A stretch of DNA of 64,000 nucleotides from assembly GCA_012295225.1 (NCBI GenBank), contig WMKK01000012.1:496001-560000 (forward strand), in the 5' to 3' direction. Under the pieces are notes generated by a model. It did not search any database and had not been told where the DNA came from. It saw only the letters and a list, made by a program, of their open reading frames with translations. A program made the position numbers and the translations under genes. Positions 28,227 to 37,315 of this stretch are shown here, piece by piece. This stretch comes from Ostreococcus mediterraneus. Taxonomy: Eukaryota > Chlorophyta > Mamiellophyceae > Mamiellales > Bathycoccaceae. Each line of letters starts with the position of its first letter. Position 1 is the first letter of the stretch.

Positions 28227-30488
28227 TCAAGCGTCATCGGCTGGCAACGTGGCGCTGAGAATTTCATTCAAGCGCCCGAGCATGGCTCGAGGATCATCTA
28301 ACGACCCCGCAGCGACGCGCGCGTTATCAAATATTTGCTCAGCGACGAGCGTGGCTAAACGCCTGACGTCGTCATCGGAACTCTTGCGCGCGGCGTTGAC
28401 GCGGCGAATCATTTCGTGCTTGGGATTTAACTCGAGCGTCATCATCGAAAAGTCGCTCGACATTTCTGCCAATTTCTTGCTCGCCGCGGCATCGCTCGCC
28501 ATCGTTTGCACCATGCGATATCTGCGCATCGCTTCGGGCTCGTGCCCGGAAATAAGCGCCGGCGAGCTCACGAGACGGTTGCTCACTTTGACTTCCTTGA
28601 GTTTACCGCCGAGCGCGTCGTCGCTAAACCACTTGCAAAGCTCACTCGCCGTGGCTTCATCCAAGGCGACGGTGGTAGAATCCTCCTTTTTGGCGTTGTC
28701 TTCTTTGCTATCAGCGCCATCGCCGGCTTCGAGGTTGGCGGCTTCTACGCTAATCAACGTCTTGCCCGCGACGCCGACTAAATGCTGCATGACAAATTCG
28801 TCAATGTGCGCGTACAGGTACAGCACCTCGTACCCGCGCGAGCGCGCAGCTTCCAAGTACGGACTCGCCTCGGCTTGCTGTCGGTTCGGCGCGACGATGT
28901 AATAAATTTTATCTTGGCCGTCGACTAAGCGATCGTGGTAATCACGGAACGACGTGAGTTCACCCTGCGCCGTGGCGCTTGATTCGTAGCGCAACAATTC
29001 AGAGAGATCCACCTTGTGCTCATACTCTGAGCACACGCCCTCTTTCAAGAAAAATCCAAGGTTCGCAAACCAATCGTTATACTTTTTTGGCTCCTTCTTT
29101 GCGGTGTCTTTCAAAAATTTAAGAATGCGCTTGGTTAAGATGTGACCGAGCTTGCGCACCAACATGGAATCTTGCAACGTCTCGCGAGAGATATTCAACG
29201 GAATATCTTCGCAATCCACGACGCCGCGCATGAAGCGCAAAAACGGAGGCAACATGTGATCGGTTTTTTCCGAAATCAACACGCGCCGACTGTACAAACT
29301 CACGCCAGAGTGCGCGGTGCCGCCAAAGCCCGCGGCGCGTTCGGGATTGTGCTCGGGAAAGTACATCAAGCTTCGAATCGTCAATGGCGCGTCGGCTTTG
29401 AACAGCAAACGAAACGGAGGAGTGTCCATCGAACCTCCAGAAATGAATCGATAAAATGCCATGGAATTTTCATCTGTCAGGTCTTTTTCATCCATGCGCC
29501 AAAGTGCGCCGATGTCGTTCGTCTTGTTACCATTCAACAACACCGGAAAGCCGACAAACGAGCTATACTTTTTTAACACCGTCTCCACCCCCCACTTAGA
29601 CACCAAGTGTTTTTCATCAGCCTTGACGTGCATGATAATTTTCGTCCCACGCGTTGGCGCGTCGTCACTCGCCGTCGCTTCTTCAATCGTAAACGTACCG
29701 TCGCCCGACGATGACCACTTCCACGCCTTGCCGTCGCCTCGCTCGCCCGCGCACGAAATCACCTCCACGCGGTCACTCACCATGAACGATGCATAAAATC
29801 CAACACCAAACTTGCCAATAATATTCGCCGCGGCATCCGCACCGCCACTCTCGCCTTGCATACCATCCAAAAACGCCTTGGACCCGCTCCGCGCGATGGT
29901 GCCCAAATTCCCAACCAACTCCTCCCGCGTCATCCCGACGCCGCTATCCTCCACGACCAACCTCGCGCCGTCCTCGTCATCCGTGGTTATCTTAATCTCC
30001 AACGCTCCAGGATCACCACCGCTTTGTAACGCCGCGTGTCGAGCCTTTTCTAACGCATCGCTCGCGTTACTCACCAACTCGCGCAAGAAAACCTCCTTGT
30101 CCGCGTACAGCGAGTTGGTCACGATATCGAGCAACCGCTTCGTCTCCGCCTGAAACGCCATCGTCTCCGCGGTCCGCGCGCCGCCGCCACCACCGGTATC
30201 GCCGCTGTTCGAATACCATCGACGACGACGACCATCACCGTGAATCACCCCAACGCCATCCATCATCATCGCAGCAAACGACGACGACGACGACGACGAC
30301 ACCCAACGAGGTTGATGATTAATCTTAATCTTCATCTTCATCTTCATCATCGCCCCGTCGTCATCGCCATCGCCACCGCGCGCGGCGCGACCACGCGTCG
30401 TCGTCGCCATCGCCGCGCCGCTGCCGCCGCGCGCAGCGCCCATGGACGTCGCCACATCGCGCAGCACCGCGCGTCGTCGCACAAACAT
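28227..30488 (-). CDS. Organellar HSP90 (mitochondrial/TRAP1-like)
   Basis: This 753-residue chaperone has an N-terminal extension of about 110 residues rich in Gly, Arg and Met that should be a targeting peptide. The GHKL ATPase domain follows: SLYADKEVFLRELVSNASDA, VEDSGVGMTREELVGNLGTI and GKFGVGFYASFMVSDRV. The middle domain contains YSRRVLISEKTDHMLPPFLR and GVVDCEDIPLNISRETLQ. It ends LNEILSATLPADDA and lacks the cytosolic MEEVD and the ER HDEL tails, which points to mitochondria or plastid. The start is the first ATG (MFVRRRAVLRDV). It is divergent from TRM10 and convergent with TFIIS. Confidence 0.92.
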   Translation of the reverse strand: MFVRRRAVLRDVATSMGAARGGSGAAMATTTRGRAARGGDGDDDGAMMKMKMKIKINHQPRWVSSSSSSSFAAMMMDGVGVIHGDGRRRRWYSNSGDTGGGGGARTAETMAFQAETKRLLDIVTNSLYADKEVFLRELVSNASDALEKARHAALQSGGDPGALEIKITTDDEDGARLVVEDSGVGMTREELVGNLGTIARSGSKAFLDGMQGESGGADAAANIIGKFGVGFYASFMVSDRVEVISCAGERGDGKAWKWSSSGDGTFTIEEATASDDAPTRGTKIIMHVKADEKHLVSKWGVETVLKKYSSFVGFPVLLNGNKTNDIGALWRMDEKDLTDENSMAFYRFISGGSMDTPPFRLLFKADAPLTIRSLMYFPEHNPERAAGFGGTAHSGVSLYSRRVLISEKTDHMLPPFLRFMRGVVDCEDIPLNISRETLQDSMLVRKLGHILTKRILKFLKDTAKKEPKKYNDWFANLGFFLKEGVCSEYEHKVDLSELLRYESSATAQGELTSFRDYHDRLVDGQDKIYYIVAPNRQQAEASPYLEAARSRGYEVLYLYAHIDEFVMQHLVGVAGKTLISVEAANLEAGDGADSKEDNAKKEDSTTVALDEATASELCKWFSDDALGGKLKEVKVSNRLVSSPALISGHEPEAMRRYRMVQTMASDAAASKKLAEMSSDFSMMTLELNPKHEMIRRVNAARKSSDDDVRRLATLVAEQIFDNARVAAGSLDDPRAMLGRLNEILSATLPADDA

Positions 30489-30727
30489 CAATCAATCACC
30501 GCGCGACGACGATGCGATCGCGTCGCACTCTGACGGTCGACGACGCCCGAGTCGCGATGCGACGTCGTCGTCCGCCCCGGTCGATGCGTCGGAACGACCG
30601 AGACGCGGCGGTGCGCGCGCGCGCGAGCGAGACCGTCGCGCGACGCGCGCGTGGACGTCGTCGCACCGCCGGTCGCGGATTGTCATCGCGATGGCGGCGG
30701 CAGAGTCGCGCGCGCGTTGGGGTTACG

Positions 30728-31807
30728 ATGGACGACGACGACGAGGAGGAGGAGGTCGGTGGGGGTGTTGATGGCGGCGATGGCGACGTCGCGCGCGGTG
30801 CGGCGACGGCGGCGGCGACGGGGGCGGGGGAGGAGGTGGCGGCGGCGGCCGAGGGTGATGCGGATGGGTTGACGATGATGAGCAAGAATGCGCTGAAGCG
30901 GGCGCGTCGACGCGAATACGCAGAGGCGATGAAGCGTCAGCGGCGGGATAATGAGCGTGAGGCGAAGATACAGAAGCGTGAGGCGCGTAAGGCGGAGTTT
31001 GAGGCGAAGATTGCGGCGATGGGGGTGGAAGAGCGGGAAAAGTTTTTGGCGGATGGCAAGGCGGTGGTGGAGCGTAAGCGCGCCGAGGACAAGGCGAAAC
31101 GCGAGGCGAGGAAAGCGCAGTTGAATTCGCGGTATAACTGTTTGATTGATTGTGAGTTTTCGGATTTGATGATTGATAAGGAGTCAAAATCGATGTGTCA
31201 TCAGATGAGGTTTGTGTATGAGACGAATTGTAAAACGCCGACGCCGATGAAGTTGACGTTTACCGGAATCAAAGGCGCGTTTGCGGCGGATGTAAGAAAG
31301 TTTGTGGGTGGATTTGACAACTGGCACGTCGTGACGCATGAAAACTCCATTGCTGAGGCGTTGAGTGAGGAAGAGCGCGCGCGTTTGGTGTATTTAACGC
31401 CGGATAGCGACGTCGAGCTCGAGACGCTCGAGCCAGAGAAAACGTACGTCATCGGCGGCTTTGTCGATCGTAATCGACACAAGCTCTTGACGTTCAACAA
31501 GGCCAAAGAGCTCGGAATCGCTCACGCGCGCTTACCAATCAACTTGAAGATGATATCGTCATCAGTGCTCACGGTGAACCAAACGTTCGAAATTTTAGTC
31601 AACTACCTCGAACGCAAAGACTGGGACGCCGCCGTCGCCGCGAGCGTTCCCACGCGCAAAACCGCCAGTCACAACAGCAAACGCGATGCGAACGAAAACA
31701 CAGTGGTGGCGGGTACACCACAACACGAGCACCCGTTACCACCACCAACGAGCGGTGACGCAATAGATTCCAACGCCGCCGACGACCTCGGCGAACATAG
31801 CTCTTGA
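30728..31807 (+). CDS. TRM10: TRM10 tRNA (guanine-9, N1) methyltransferase
   Basis: This 359-residue SPOUT-fold enzyme methylates N1 of purine 9 in tRNA. A Gly/Ala/Glu-rich N terminus (about 60 residues) and a basic, Arg/Lys/Glu-rich helix (KNALKRARRREYAEAMKRQR) precede the core. Core signatures are NCLIDCEFSDLMIDKESKSM, VHYLTPDS-like VYLTPDSDVELE, TYVIGGFVDRNRHK (the knot region with the catalytic Asp) and ARLPINLKM followed by VLTVNQTFEILVNYLERKDW. The C-terminal tail is low complexity. ATG 30728 begins MDDDDEEEEVGGG; the frame is open upstream, but its Arg-rich sequence overlaps the promoter of the divergent HSP90 gene. Confidence 0.92.
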   Translation: MDDDDEEEEVGGGVDGGDGDVARGAATAAATGAGEEVAAAAEGDADGLTMMSKNALKRARRREYAEAMKRQRRDNEREAKIQKREARKAEFEAKIAAMGVEEREKFLADGKAVVERKRAEDKAKREARKAQLNSRYNCLIDCEFSDLMIDKESKSMCHQMRFVYETNCKTPTPMKLTFTGIKGAFAADVRKFVGGFDNWHVVTHENSIAEALSEEERARLVYLTPDSDVELETLEPEKTYVIGGFVDRNRHKLLTFNKAKELGIAHARLPINLKMISSSVLTVNQTFEILVNYLERKDWDAAVAASVPTRKTASHNSKRDANENTVVAGTPQHEHPLPPPTSGDAIDSNAADDLGEHSS

Positions 31808-31850
31808 AGAATAGCGCCTACTACTGTAGCAATAACAATACAAAAGGTTC

Positions 31851-32282
31851 CTACTTTTTCAACGGCGACGGCGACAGCGGCACGGGCCCGATGTCATCAA
31901 TCACAGACGCTATGCTCGGCCGCGTCGTCCTCGTCGCGTGCGACGTCTTTATCGTCGACGACGCGCGATGGATGTCCCGTCGTCGACGTCCCAACCGACC
32001 GCCATCCTCGTCCTCGTCTCCGTCATCACCCATCCCCGCACGCGCGAGCGCGCGAACGACCGCCTCGCGCACGCTCGCGTCTGCAAACAACCCCAGCCCG
32101 CTCGAACTCGCGCCAGACTCGCGCGAAGACGCGAGTCGCCGCTCTTCCAACGCCGCGCGCGTCGCCGCGAGCTCGAGCTTTAACTCTTGATTCTCGCGCT
32201 CGCTCGCGAGCAGCGCCGCGCGCGCGTCACCCAGAGCGCTCTGGCACCGCTCCACGACCGCGCGCACTCGACATTCATCCAT
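31851..32282 (-). CDS. Small coiled-coil protein, unknown
   Basis: I do not recognise this 143-residue protein. Residues 1-55 form a heptad-rich helix (MDECRVRAVVERCQSALGDA, then LLASERENQELKLELAATRA), followed by a Ser-rich spacer, a short helix (ASVREAVVRALARAGMG), an acidic run (DDGDEDEDGG), a basic patch (RLGRRRRDI) and a C terminus with SVIDDIGPVPLSPSPLKK, which looks like a proline-directed phosphorylation site near a basic end. Its ATG overlaps, on the opposite strand, an in-frame ATG of the CP12-like gene. Confidence 0.55.
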   Translation of the reverse strand: MDECRVRAVVERCQSALGDARAALLASERENQELKLELAATRAALEERRLASSRESGASSSGLGLFADASVREAVVRALARAGMGDDGDEDEDGGRLGRRRRDIHRASSTIKTSHATRTTRPSIASVIDDIGPVPLSPSPLKK

Positions 32283-32361
32283 GCGCGCGACGGCGACGGC
32301 GACGGCAGCCGCGACCGCGGTCGACGGTCGGCGACGTGATGTGTCGCGACACCGAGATAGG

Positions 32362-33252
32362 ATGCGCACGACATCCACACTTCACGCCGCGTCTAAATCG
32401 CGGTCGATGCGCGCGAACGCCGCGCACACGCGCGCACGCGATGTGTTCTCGTGCGTCGCGCGCGCGCGTCGCGCGAGAACGCCCCGCGCGCGCGCACCGC
32501 GGCGATTGATTACATCCTCGTCAGCACATTCAAACGCGAGCGGTGCCGACGACGATGAGCACATCATGGGTGTGAATCTCACGCCAGACCAAGCGCGGAT
32601 CGCGGCGGCGGCGCTTGAAGTGGTGTTTTCTTCGCCGTCGATTCGTGACACGAGCGATTCGCGCGCGAGCGATGCGGAGGAGGTGCGACGGCGACGATTT
32701 GAGCTGCTCGTGCGGGAAGCGGTGGAACGCGCCAAGGCGTCGTGCGCGAGCGATGGTAAGGAGTCTACGGCGTGCGTACTGGCGTGGGAAGAGGTGAGTG
32801 AAGTGCGAGATGCGGCATCTCGCGCAGGGGCGAGCGGTATGGCGCCGAGTGAGGGTGGTGGGATGTTTGGGCAAGCAAAGACGACGAAGCAGTCGACGTC
32901 GAGCGCGGCTAGCGAGGAGAACGAGACTCGGCTCGCGGAAGCGAGGGCGATGCGTGAACGATTGAGCAAGGATCCCCTGATGGGATCGTTACCGTGTCAA
33001 GGTGTTGGAGAGTGTACGGTGGCGGAAGGCACGCTTGAGGCGCGCGGGAGGTTGATGAAGGCGTTTGACAAAGATGGGGACGCGACGTCGTCACATCGAG
33101 CGCGCGCGAGCGCGGACGCCGTCGAGGAAGCTGTGCGACGCGCGATGGCGCTATGTGGCGGTGGGGCGTCGAAAGAAGATTGCGCTGTGGCTTGGGCTGA
33201 AGTAGAAGAGCTGTCGAACTGGGGATCGTCTAATCGTACGGATTGGGATTAA
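32362..33252 (+). CDS. CP12-like protein with two N-type CP12 modules, plastid
   Basis: CP12 is the small redox scaffold that ties GAPDH to phosphoribulokinase in the Calvin cycle. This 296-residue protein starts with a long Arg/Ala/Ser transit-like peptide. It contains AVERAKASC...ACVLAWEEVSEV (Cys 128 and 138) and EEAVRRAMALC...DCAVAWAEVEEL (Cys 265 and 274), both close to the CP12 N-terminal module that ends CAVAWDTVEELSA in green algae. Between them DPLMGSLPCQGVGECTV (Cys 212 and 218) resembles the C-terminal GAPDH-binding module DPLEAFC...ECRV. Ordinary CP12 is about 80 residues with one of each, so this is an enlarged or duplicated relative. ATG 32281 and 32407 are alternative starts. 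Confidence 0.72.
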   Translation: MRTTSTLHAASKSRSMRANAAHTRARDVFSCVARARRARTPRARAPRRLITSSSAHSNASGADDDEHIMGVNLTPDQARIAAAALEVVFSSPSIRDTSDSRASDAEEVRRRRFELLVREAVERAKASCASDGKESTACVLAWEEVSEVRDAASRAGASGMAPSEGGGMFGQAKTTKQSTSSAASEENETRLAEARAMRERLSKDPLMGSLPCQGVGECTVAEGTLEARGRLMKAFDKDGDATSSHRARASADAVEEAVRRAMALCGGGASKEDCAVAWAEVEELSNWGSSNRTDWD

Positions 33253-33330
33253 CGCTCGCTCGCTGCGCCGTGTGTAATATAAAAGAGAAATGCGCCTGCT
33301 TACTCGTGCTGCTGCTTTAGATTATTTATT

Positions 33331-34374
33331 TCAACTGTTTTCGGAGATGAGTTTATGCAACTCCTTGGCGTCGGATTCTTTGCCGAAACGCAGGTACACC
33401 ATCACCTTGGAGTTGTCTTCCTCGGCGTTGAACAAGGTGACGATGACGCCATTCTTCACGACGCTTCCATCCTTCATCTTCTTCTCCGTCAACTGCGCAG
33501 ACATCTTGGCGTACAACGCCGCATTCAACACCGCCTTTCCAATTTGGTTCCGCATCAATAATCGGCATCTCTTGCTCCCACCGTCACCGCTCGCAACCTT
33601 CTCGCGTCTAAACTCAAAACTATTCACCCCGCGGTCGGCCCAATTCGGCTCGCTCGCGTCCTTCTTTGTGTGCAATTTCACCTTATTCACGCGCATAACC
33701 ACATGCTCTTGATCATCCTCCGTCGATTCATTCGCCTGGTAACTCGGTGAACTTGGTCTCGGCGGTTCATCGTCTTCATCATCGTCCACAGCGGACGTCG
33801 AAGCGCCTCCAAACGCGCCTCCTGGCGCGCTCGCGCCAAACAACGAACCCGCGGGCGGGAACAACGCCGACGACCCAGCCGCGGATGGTGCGCCAAACAA
33901 CGACCCAGGCGCCGTCGGAAGCGCGCCGAAAATCGAACCTGCCGCCGGCAGACCGGGTTTAGGCGCGCCACCGAACGGATTCGCCGCCAGAGCCGCGGGC
34001 GCGGGCGCGGGCGCGATCGACGCCGGCGCGTCGCTCGCGCTCTCCAAAACATCCTTAAACTCCACCTGCGCACGCGAATCGACAACCAGTCAGTACGCGA
34101 GATGTGAAAGCACGAGTCATCCGTGCGCGCACTCCACCGCGCATCGCATCTCCGAAGACACCGACGGCGAAACGCGACGTACCTTGATGCCATTTAAATG
34201 TTTCAGATAATCCTCGCACCCCTTTGCCCAGCTCACGAATGGACTCGCCACCGCGCGTTCGGCCACCCACTGCGCGAACTGTGCGTTCAACGCCTTCATC
34301 GTCCCCCGACACTGCGCCTGGCGCGCCTCGGCGTCGTCGTCGTCGCCGTCATCGCGAGCTGTGCGTTTGCCCAT
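33331..34374 (-). CDS. NUP50: Nup50-like nucleoporin with Ran-binding domain, one intron
   Basis: Exon 1 is 34183-34374 and exon 2 is 33331-34065; the intron 34066-34182 has donor AAG|GTACGTC, branch ACTGAC and acceptor GTGCGCAG, phase 0, giving 308 residues. The N terminus (MGKRTARDDGDDDDAEARQA) carries a basic/acidic importin-alpha-binding type motif, then ALNAQFAQWVAERAVASPFV and WAKGCEDYLKHLNGIK, which matches the Nup50 family box. FG-type motifs follow (GSIFGALP, GSLFGAPS, GSLFGASA). A RanBP1 domain fills the end: GVNSFEFRREKV, CRLLMRNQIGKAVLNAALYA and VMVYLRFGKESDAKELHKLI. It should act at the basket of the nuclear pore. A further in-frame ATG at 34431 abuts the EngB start. Confidence 0.85.
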
Positions 34375-34429
34375 GTGTTCTGTTCCGTGCGCTCGACTCT
34401 GACGCACCGCGTCACACGCCGACGCCGAC

Positions 34430-35689
34430 ATGCGCGCCGCGCTCGCACCCGCGCACGACCTGCGTCGAACGAACGCATGCGATGCGTCGCGCGCGCGACG
34501 CGAGCTCGGACGCCGCTCGGTGATTCGCGCGGCGATGCCGCGGAAAGACTTTGGCGCGACGCAGCCGCCGCCATTGAAGAGCCAAGTCGATGCGCCGCGC
34601 GCCGGGACGATTTTCTACGCCGATGAGGACGGGTTCGTCGAGGAACAGCCGCTCGGGCGAAGAGATTCGCGTCCGGTGCTGCGCATAGGGGCGGAGGCGC
34701 AGACGCTGCCGCCGCCTGAGGGGAAGTTGGTGTCAGAGAAGAAGATGAAGCGCGTGGCGTTTGAGTGCTCGAGCGTGGATGTTCGCGACGCGCCCGCGAG
34801 TGATGGACTACCGGAAATCGCGCTCATTGGACGGTCGAATGTTGGTAAGAGTTCGTTGTTGAATTTGATGACGTTTGGCGCCGGGGCGGCGGCGGTGAGC
34901 GCGAAACCTGGGACGACGATTAGTATGAATCACTACTTGGTGGATAGAAAGTGGCGGCTGGTAGATTTGCCCGGGTATGGATACGCCGAGGCGGATCAGG
35001 ACGCCATCGCGGCGTGGGATGTGTTCACGAAGGAGTATTTTGTGCAGCGCGAGACGTTGGCTGGCGTGCTGTTGTTGGTGGATGCGAGCATTCCGCCGAC
35101 GAAGAATGACGAAGCGTACGCGAATTGGCTCATCGAACACGATACGCCGTTTACGATTGTCTTCACCAAGTGCGACAGAGACAAACCCGGGCAGCCGAGC
35201 GTGGAGGAGAATAAAGCTTCATTGCGCGCCAAGTTAGAAGCAAAGTGGCATCGCTTGCCATCGATGATTTCGACGTCGAGCGTTACCACTGAAGGTCGCG
35301 AGGAGGTTTTAAAGTTTATTAGCAGCTTAATTTTATTCCGGCGCATACGCGCCGAAGAACGCAAAAAGGCAAAGCGACGCGAGAAGCAGCGGTTGATTAA
35401 GGATGAAAGGTACGAAGCAAAAGGTCGCGCGATGGGTCGCGCGCCGACAAAGCGTCCGGCGAATGGAAAGACTTCTAAATCACCCATGCGCGCGGAGGCG
35501 CCGGCAAAGAAGAAAAGCCAACAAACCGTTTGGGGCGGCGACGACGACGAAGATGACGATGATGATGATGATGATTGGGACGATGACGATGACAATAATT
35601 CGTTCGCAATGAGGGACAAGGGTAAGGGGCAAAAATCGATTCAAGACATGATTAAAGCCGAGCTCGCGGAACTGCGCCGCGAAGGGTAG
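34430..35689 (+). CDS. ENGB: EngB/YihA GTPase, organellar
   Basis: This 419-residue TRAFAC GTPase acts in assembly of the bacterial-type large ribosomal subunit, so plastid or mitochondrial location is expected. An Arg/Ala-rich presequence and a spacer precede the G domain: ALIGRSNVGKSSLLN (about 134), PGTTISMN as G2, VDLPGYGYAEAD as G3 (179) and FTKCDRDKPG as G4 (246), then SSVTTEG as G5. Unlike bacterial EngB (about 210 residues) it continues with a Lys/Arg-rich stretch and a strongly acidic tail ([18 protein letters not shown]). Start ATG 34430 was chosen for the presequence; 34535 (MPRKDF) is possible. Confidence 0.9.
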   Translation: MRAALAPAHDLRRTNACDASRARRELGRRSVIRAAMPRKDFGATQPPPLKSQVDAPRAGTIFYADEDGFVEEQPLGRRDSRPVLRIGAEAQTLPPPEGKLVSEKKMKRVAFECSSVDVRDAPASDGLPEIALIGRSNVGKSSLLNLMTFGAGAAAVSAKPGTTISMNHYLVDRKWRLVDLPGYGYAEADQDAIAAWDVFTKEYFVQRETLAGVLLLVDASIPPTKNDEAYANWLIEHDTPFTIVFTKCDRDKPGQPSVEENKASLRAKLEAKWHRLPSMISTSSVTTEGREEVLKFISSLILFRRIRAEERKKAKRREKQRLIKDERYEAKGRAMGRAPTKRPANGKTSKSPMRAEAPAKKKSQQTVWGGDDDEDDDDDDDDWDDDDDNNSFAMRDKGKGQKSIQDMIKAELAELRREG

Positions 35690-35841
35690 TAAAGACGGCA
35701 AAGGGTAGTAAAGACGGCGGCGTTTCCTTTGTTTCATCGAGCCAACCCGAGGCGGGACGGGCACTGTGTTGTGTACTACGTAACTGAGTTAACATTAAAA
35801 TTCGTGATAAATGTTGTCGTCGTTGTTGTAAGCAAGTATAA

Positions 35842-36981
35842 TTAAGCCAACTTTTCAAAGAGGTAATGCGACACGTACCACTCGTTGCCATTGTTATAGT
35901 TGAAGAGTTCGGAGCAGCTCAAGAAAAACAACCGCCAATACACGTACCATTTGGTGCGGTTTTCCCGACCATACGTATCATCTAAAATCGGCACCACTTT
36001 GCAGTAGTTTTTATCTAAGTTCTTCAACCAATCCTCGCACGTCGCCGCGTAGTGCTTACCGTTCACGCGCCACTGTTTCTTTAAATGCAGTTTCTTCGCA
36101 AAATAGGCAAACATGCGGTCCGTGGGCATCGTGCCTCCAGAGAAAAAGTATTTACTCATCCAATCCGCCTCGCTCTCGGCGACGTAGTGAAACGGATAAT
36201 ATCGATGGCAAAAGATGTGCACAAACGCCAAACCACCAGGCTTTAACCATTTCTCGACGCGCCCGAAAAGAGCGTCGTAGTTTTTCATGTGCTCAAACAT
36301 CTCGATGGACATGATGCGGTCGTACTCGCCCGCGTCGGGCGGCTTGAACTCATTCACATCGCACGTGATGATGGTTAAATTTTCCACCCCGATAGATTGC
36401 GCTTTTTCATCAATGAACGCCTTTTGTGTCTTCGAATTGCTCACGGCGGTGACTTTCGATTTCGGGTATTTCTCGGCGAGGAACAACGACAAGGATCCCC
36501 AGCCGCATCCCAACTCTAATATATTCATCCCATCCTCCAACTCTGCGCGCGCGGCGTACAACTCCAACATCGCCACCTCCGCCTCATCCAACGTCGTCGT
36601 CGACGTCTTCGCCCCATTCTTACCCAAATCATACAAGCAACACGAGTACTTCAATCGCTCGCCCAAGCAATGCTGATAAAACTCCGTCGGCACTTCATAG
36701 TGTTGCTCATTCGCCTTGTCCGTCTCCTCCGCGATACGCTCACGCGCGCGCAAATCCTCAATAAACGCCTGCTCGCACGCCAACTCATCCTCGGTATTCT
36801 CAAAATGTTTTAAACACTTTCGCGCGCAATTCGAACGAATACCCGCGCGTAAGATCCCATCGGGCACGAGATTCCTCTCCACCAGAGTCATGAATCCCGC
36901 GTACGCCATCGCCCGCGCCCCGTCGCGCACCGCGCTCGCCGCGCCGCCGACGAACGCCATACCGCGCGTGCGCGATCGCAT
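35842..36981 (-). CDS. CFA-synthase/coclaurine N-methyltransferase-like enzyme
   Basis: This 379-residue SAM-dependent methyltransferase belongs to the plant group of cyclopropane-fatty-acid-synthase-like proteins that includes coclaurine N-methyltransferases. Landmarks are RLKYSCCLYDLGKNGAKT, motif I LELGCGWGSLSLFLAEKYP, VTAVSNSKTQKAFIDEKAQS, the post-I strand ITCDVNEF, DRIMSIEMFEHMKNYDALF, GLAFVHIFCHRYYPFHY, and FFSGGTMPTD. The bicarbonate-site pattern of true CFA synthases is not clearly present. Substrate is unknown; algae do not need to make benzylisoquinolines, so a lipid or amine is likelier. ATG 36960 is an alternative start. Confidence 0.8.
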   Translation of the reverse strand: MRSRTRGMAFVGGAASAVRDGARAMAYAGFMTLVERNLVPDGILRAGIRSNCARKCLKHFENTEDELACEQAFIEDLRARERIAEETDKANEQHYEVPTEFYQHCLGERLKYSCCLYDLGKNGAKTSTTTLDEAEVAMLELYAARAELEDGMNILELGCGWGSLSLFLAEKYPKSKVTAVSNSKTQKAFIDEKAQSIGVENLTIITCDVNEFKPPDAGEYDRIMSIEMFEHMKNYDALFGRVEKWLKPGGLAFVHIFCHRYYPFHYVAESEADWMSKYFFSGGTMPTDRMFAYFAKKLHLKKQWRVNGKHYAATCEDWLKNLDKNYCKVVPILDDTYGRENRTKWYVYWRLFFLSCSELFNYNNGNEWYVSHYLFEKLA

Positions 36982-37315
36982 CCAATCCACGCGATCGCCA
37001 CGTCTATACACACCCGTCGTCGTCGTCGTCGTCGTCACCGAGTGAGGCGTTTGGATCGATCGATCGAATCGCCGCCGAGCGACGCGCACGAAACTTGGCA
37101 CCTCGGTGCGACGACCGCGACGACGATCGCGACGCCGATGGCGACGATCGCGACGATCGCGAGCGCGACGACGCACGAAAAGTCTTCACTCGACGCGCGA
37201 GCGCGCGCGCGCGGTCCCGTCGCGCGGTGTCGCGCGCAGCGTTACGGGTAGATGTCATCGCCGACATCGTCGACCGCGGCGTCACACGCTGACGCTGACG
37301 CTGTCGCCGTCGACG
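36982..37315. promoter_or_regulatory. Divergent spacer, methyltransferase / APE gene
   Basis: These 334 bases are GC-rich and full of GTC/CGA triplet repeats (37017-37037 is cgtcgtcgtcgtcgtcgtca) and cgatcgatcga runs. Both promoters must be here. No TATA or RNA gene was seen. Confidence 0.4.
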
